A DNA stretch of 14,172 bases from CAYTOF01 sp964439435 (lineage in GTDB: Bacteria; Bacillota; Clostridia; Oscillospirales; QAMX01), in the NCBI GenBank assembly GCA_964439435.1, contig CAYTOF010000056.1, positions 1 through 14,172 on the forward strand. Direction: 5' to 3'. Numbering within the stretch: the stretch's first letter is position 1; the number at the start of each line of letters is the position of its first letter. This document shows positions 14,132 to 14,172 of the stretch, piece by piece. The translations under genes were made by a program, and so were the position numbers. The notes beneath the pieces are model-generated. The model was not told where the DNA came from. It was given only the letters and a program-made list of their open reading frames with translations, and did not search any database.

Positions 14132-14172
14132 ATGGATTTAAATACATTAAATAAAGAATTAAAAGAAGCAGA
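14132..14172 (+). CDS. Possible start of a further gene, cut by window edge
   Basis: An ATG at 14132 opens a frame of 13 codons (MDLNTLNKELKEA) to the edge, with a helical, charged look. The frame is also open upstream to at least 14108. The best ribosome site (AAGAAGGG, 14103-14110) is about 21 nt before the ATG, too far for a normal start, so the true start could be a non-ATG codon nearer the site, or the frame may be spurious. Function cannot be judged. Confidence 0.25.
   Translation, partial: MDLNTLNKELKEA

Noticed and set aside
1..14172. CRISPR array, insertion sequence, tRNA or rRNA
   Set aside because: No spaced direct repeats of CRISPR type, no transposase-like frame with terminal inverted repeats, and no cloverleaf or rRNA-like sequence seen on either strand by eye.

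Overview
The window is 14.2 kb of bacterial chromosome that looks like a fermentative, low-to-mid GC Clostridia (possibly Oscillospiraceae/Ruminococcaceae-like). That is an inference from strong AGGAGG-type ribosome sites, sigma-A-like promoters (TTGCAA or TTGAAA, 17 bp, TATAAT), stem-loop plus T-tract terminators, and the sequence style of the xylose isomerase, GAPDH and LacZ. Almost everything recognisable is cytoplasmic sugar metabolism. I see no transporter, regulator gene, mobile element, tRNA, rRNA or CRISPR.

Layout. (1) Positions 1-2245, minus strand: xylA then xylB (cut by the window edge), a D-xylose operon with a clear promoter. (2) 2246-2550: a divergent regulatory region with two good promoters, a perfect 12-bp LacI-type palindrome and repeated TTGCA half-sites. 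(3) 2551-4199, plus strand: an N-acetylneuraminate lyase/DapA-superfamily aldolase of unknown substrate, then ribulose-phosphate 3-epimerase. A bidirectional terminator follows (4237-4275). (4) 4287-5291, minus: a stand-alone gap gene with its own promoter. (5) 5525-9383, minus: a two-gene operon of a TIM-barrel sugar-phosphate isomerase/epimerase-like protein and a full-length LacZ-type GH2 beta-galactosidase. The two genes are 1 nt apart and are followed by a strong terminator. (6) 9384-9665: a second divergent regulatory region. (7) 9666-14055, plus: a ROK sugar kinase, a fusion of a GmhA-like phosphosugar isomerase (SIS) with a HAD phosphatase, a deoxyhypusine-synthase-like protein, and a PfkB kinase resembling the kinase half of HldE/RfaE. 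A new transcription unit may start at the right edge.

How it fits together. Xylose isomerase and xylulokinase make xylulose 5-phosphate, and Rpe connects it to ribulose 5-phosphate and the pentose-phosphate pathway. GAPDH carries triose phosphates on through glycolysis. LacZ releases sugars from imported beta-galactosides, and its partner may process one of them.

The most interesting part is the right-hand operon. Isomerase, phosphatase and 1-kinase activities are three of the steps that turn sedoheptulose 7-phosphate (a pentose-phosphate intermediate) into a heptose 1-phosphate. Here the phosphatase is a different HAD type fused to the isomerase, and a DHS-like protein of unknown role sits between them and the kinase. 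This could be an undescribed heptose-like or other phosphosugar pathway, but its substrate cannot be read from sequence.
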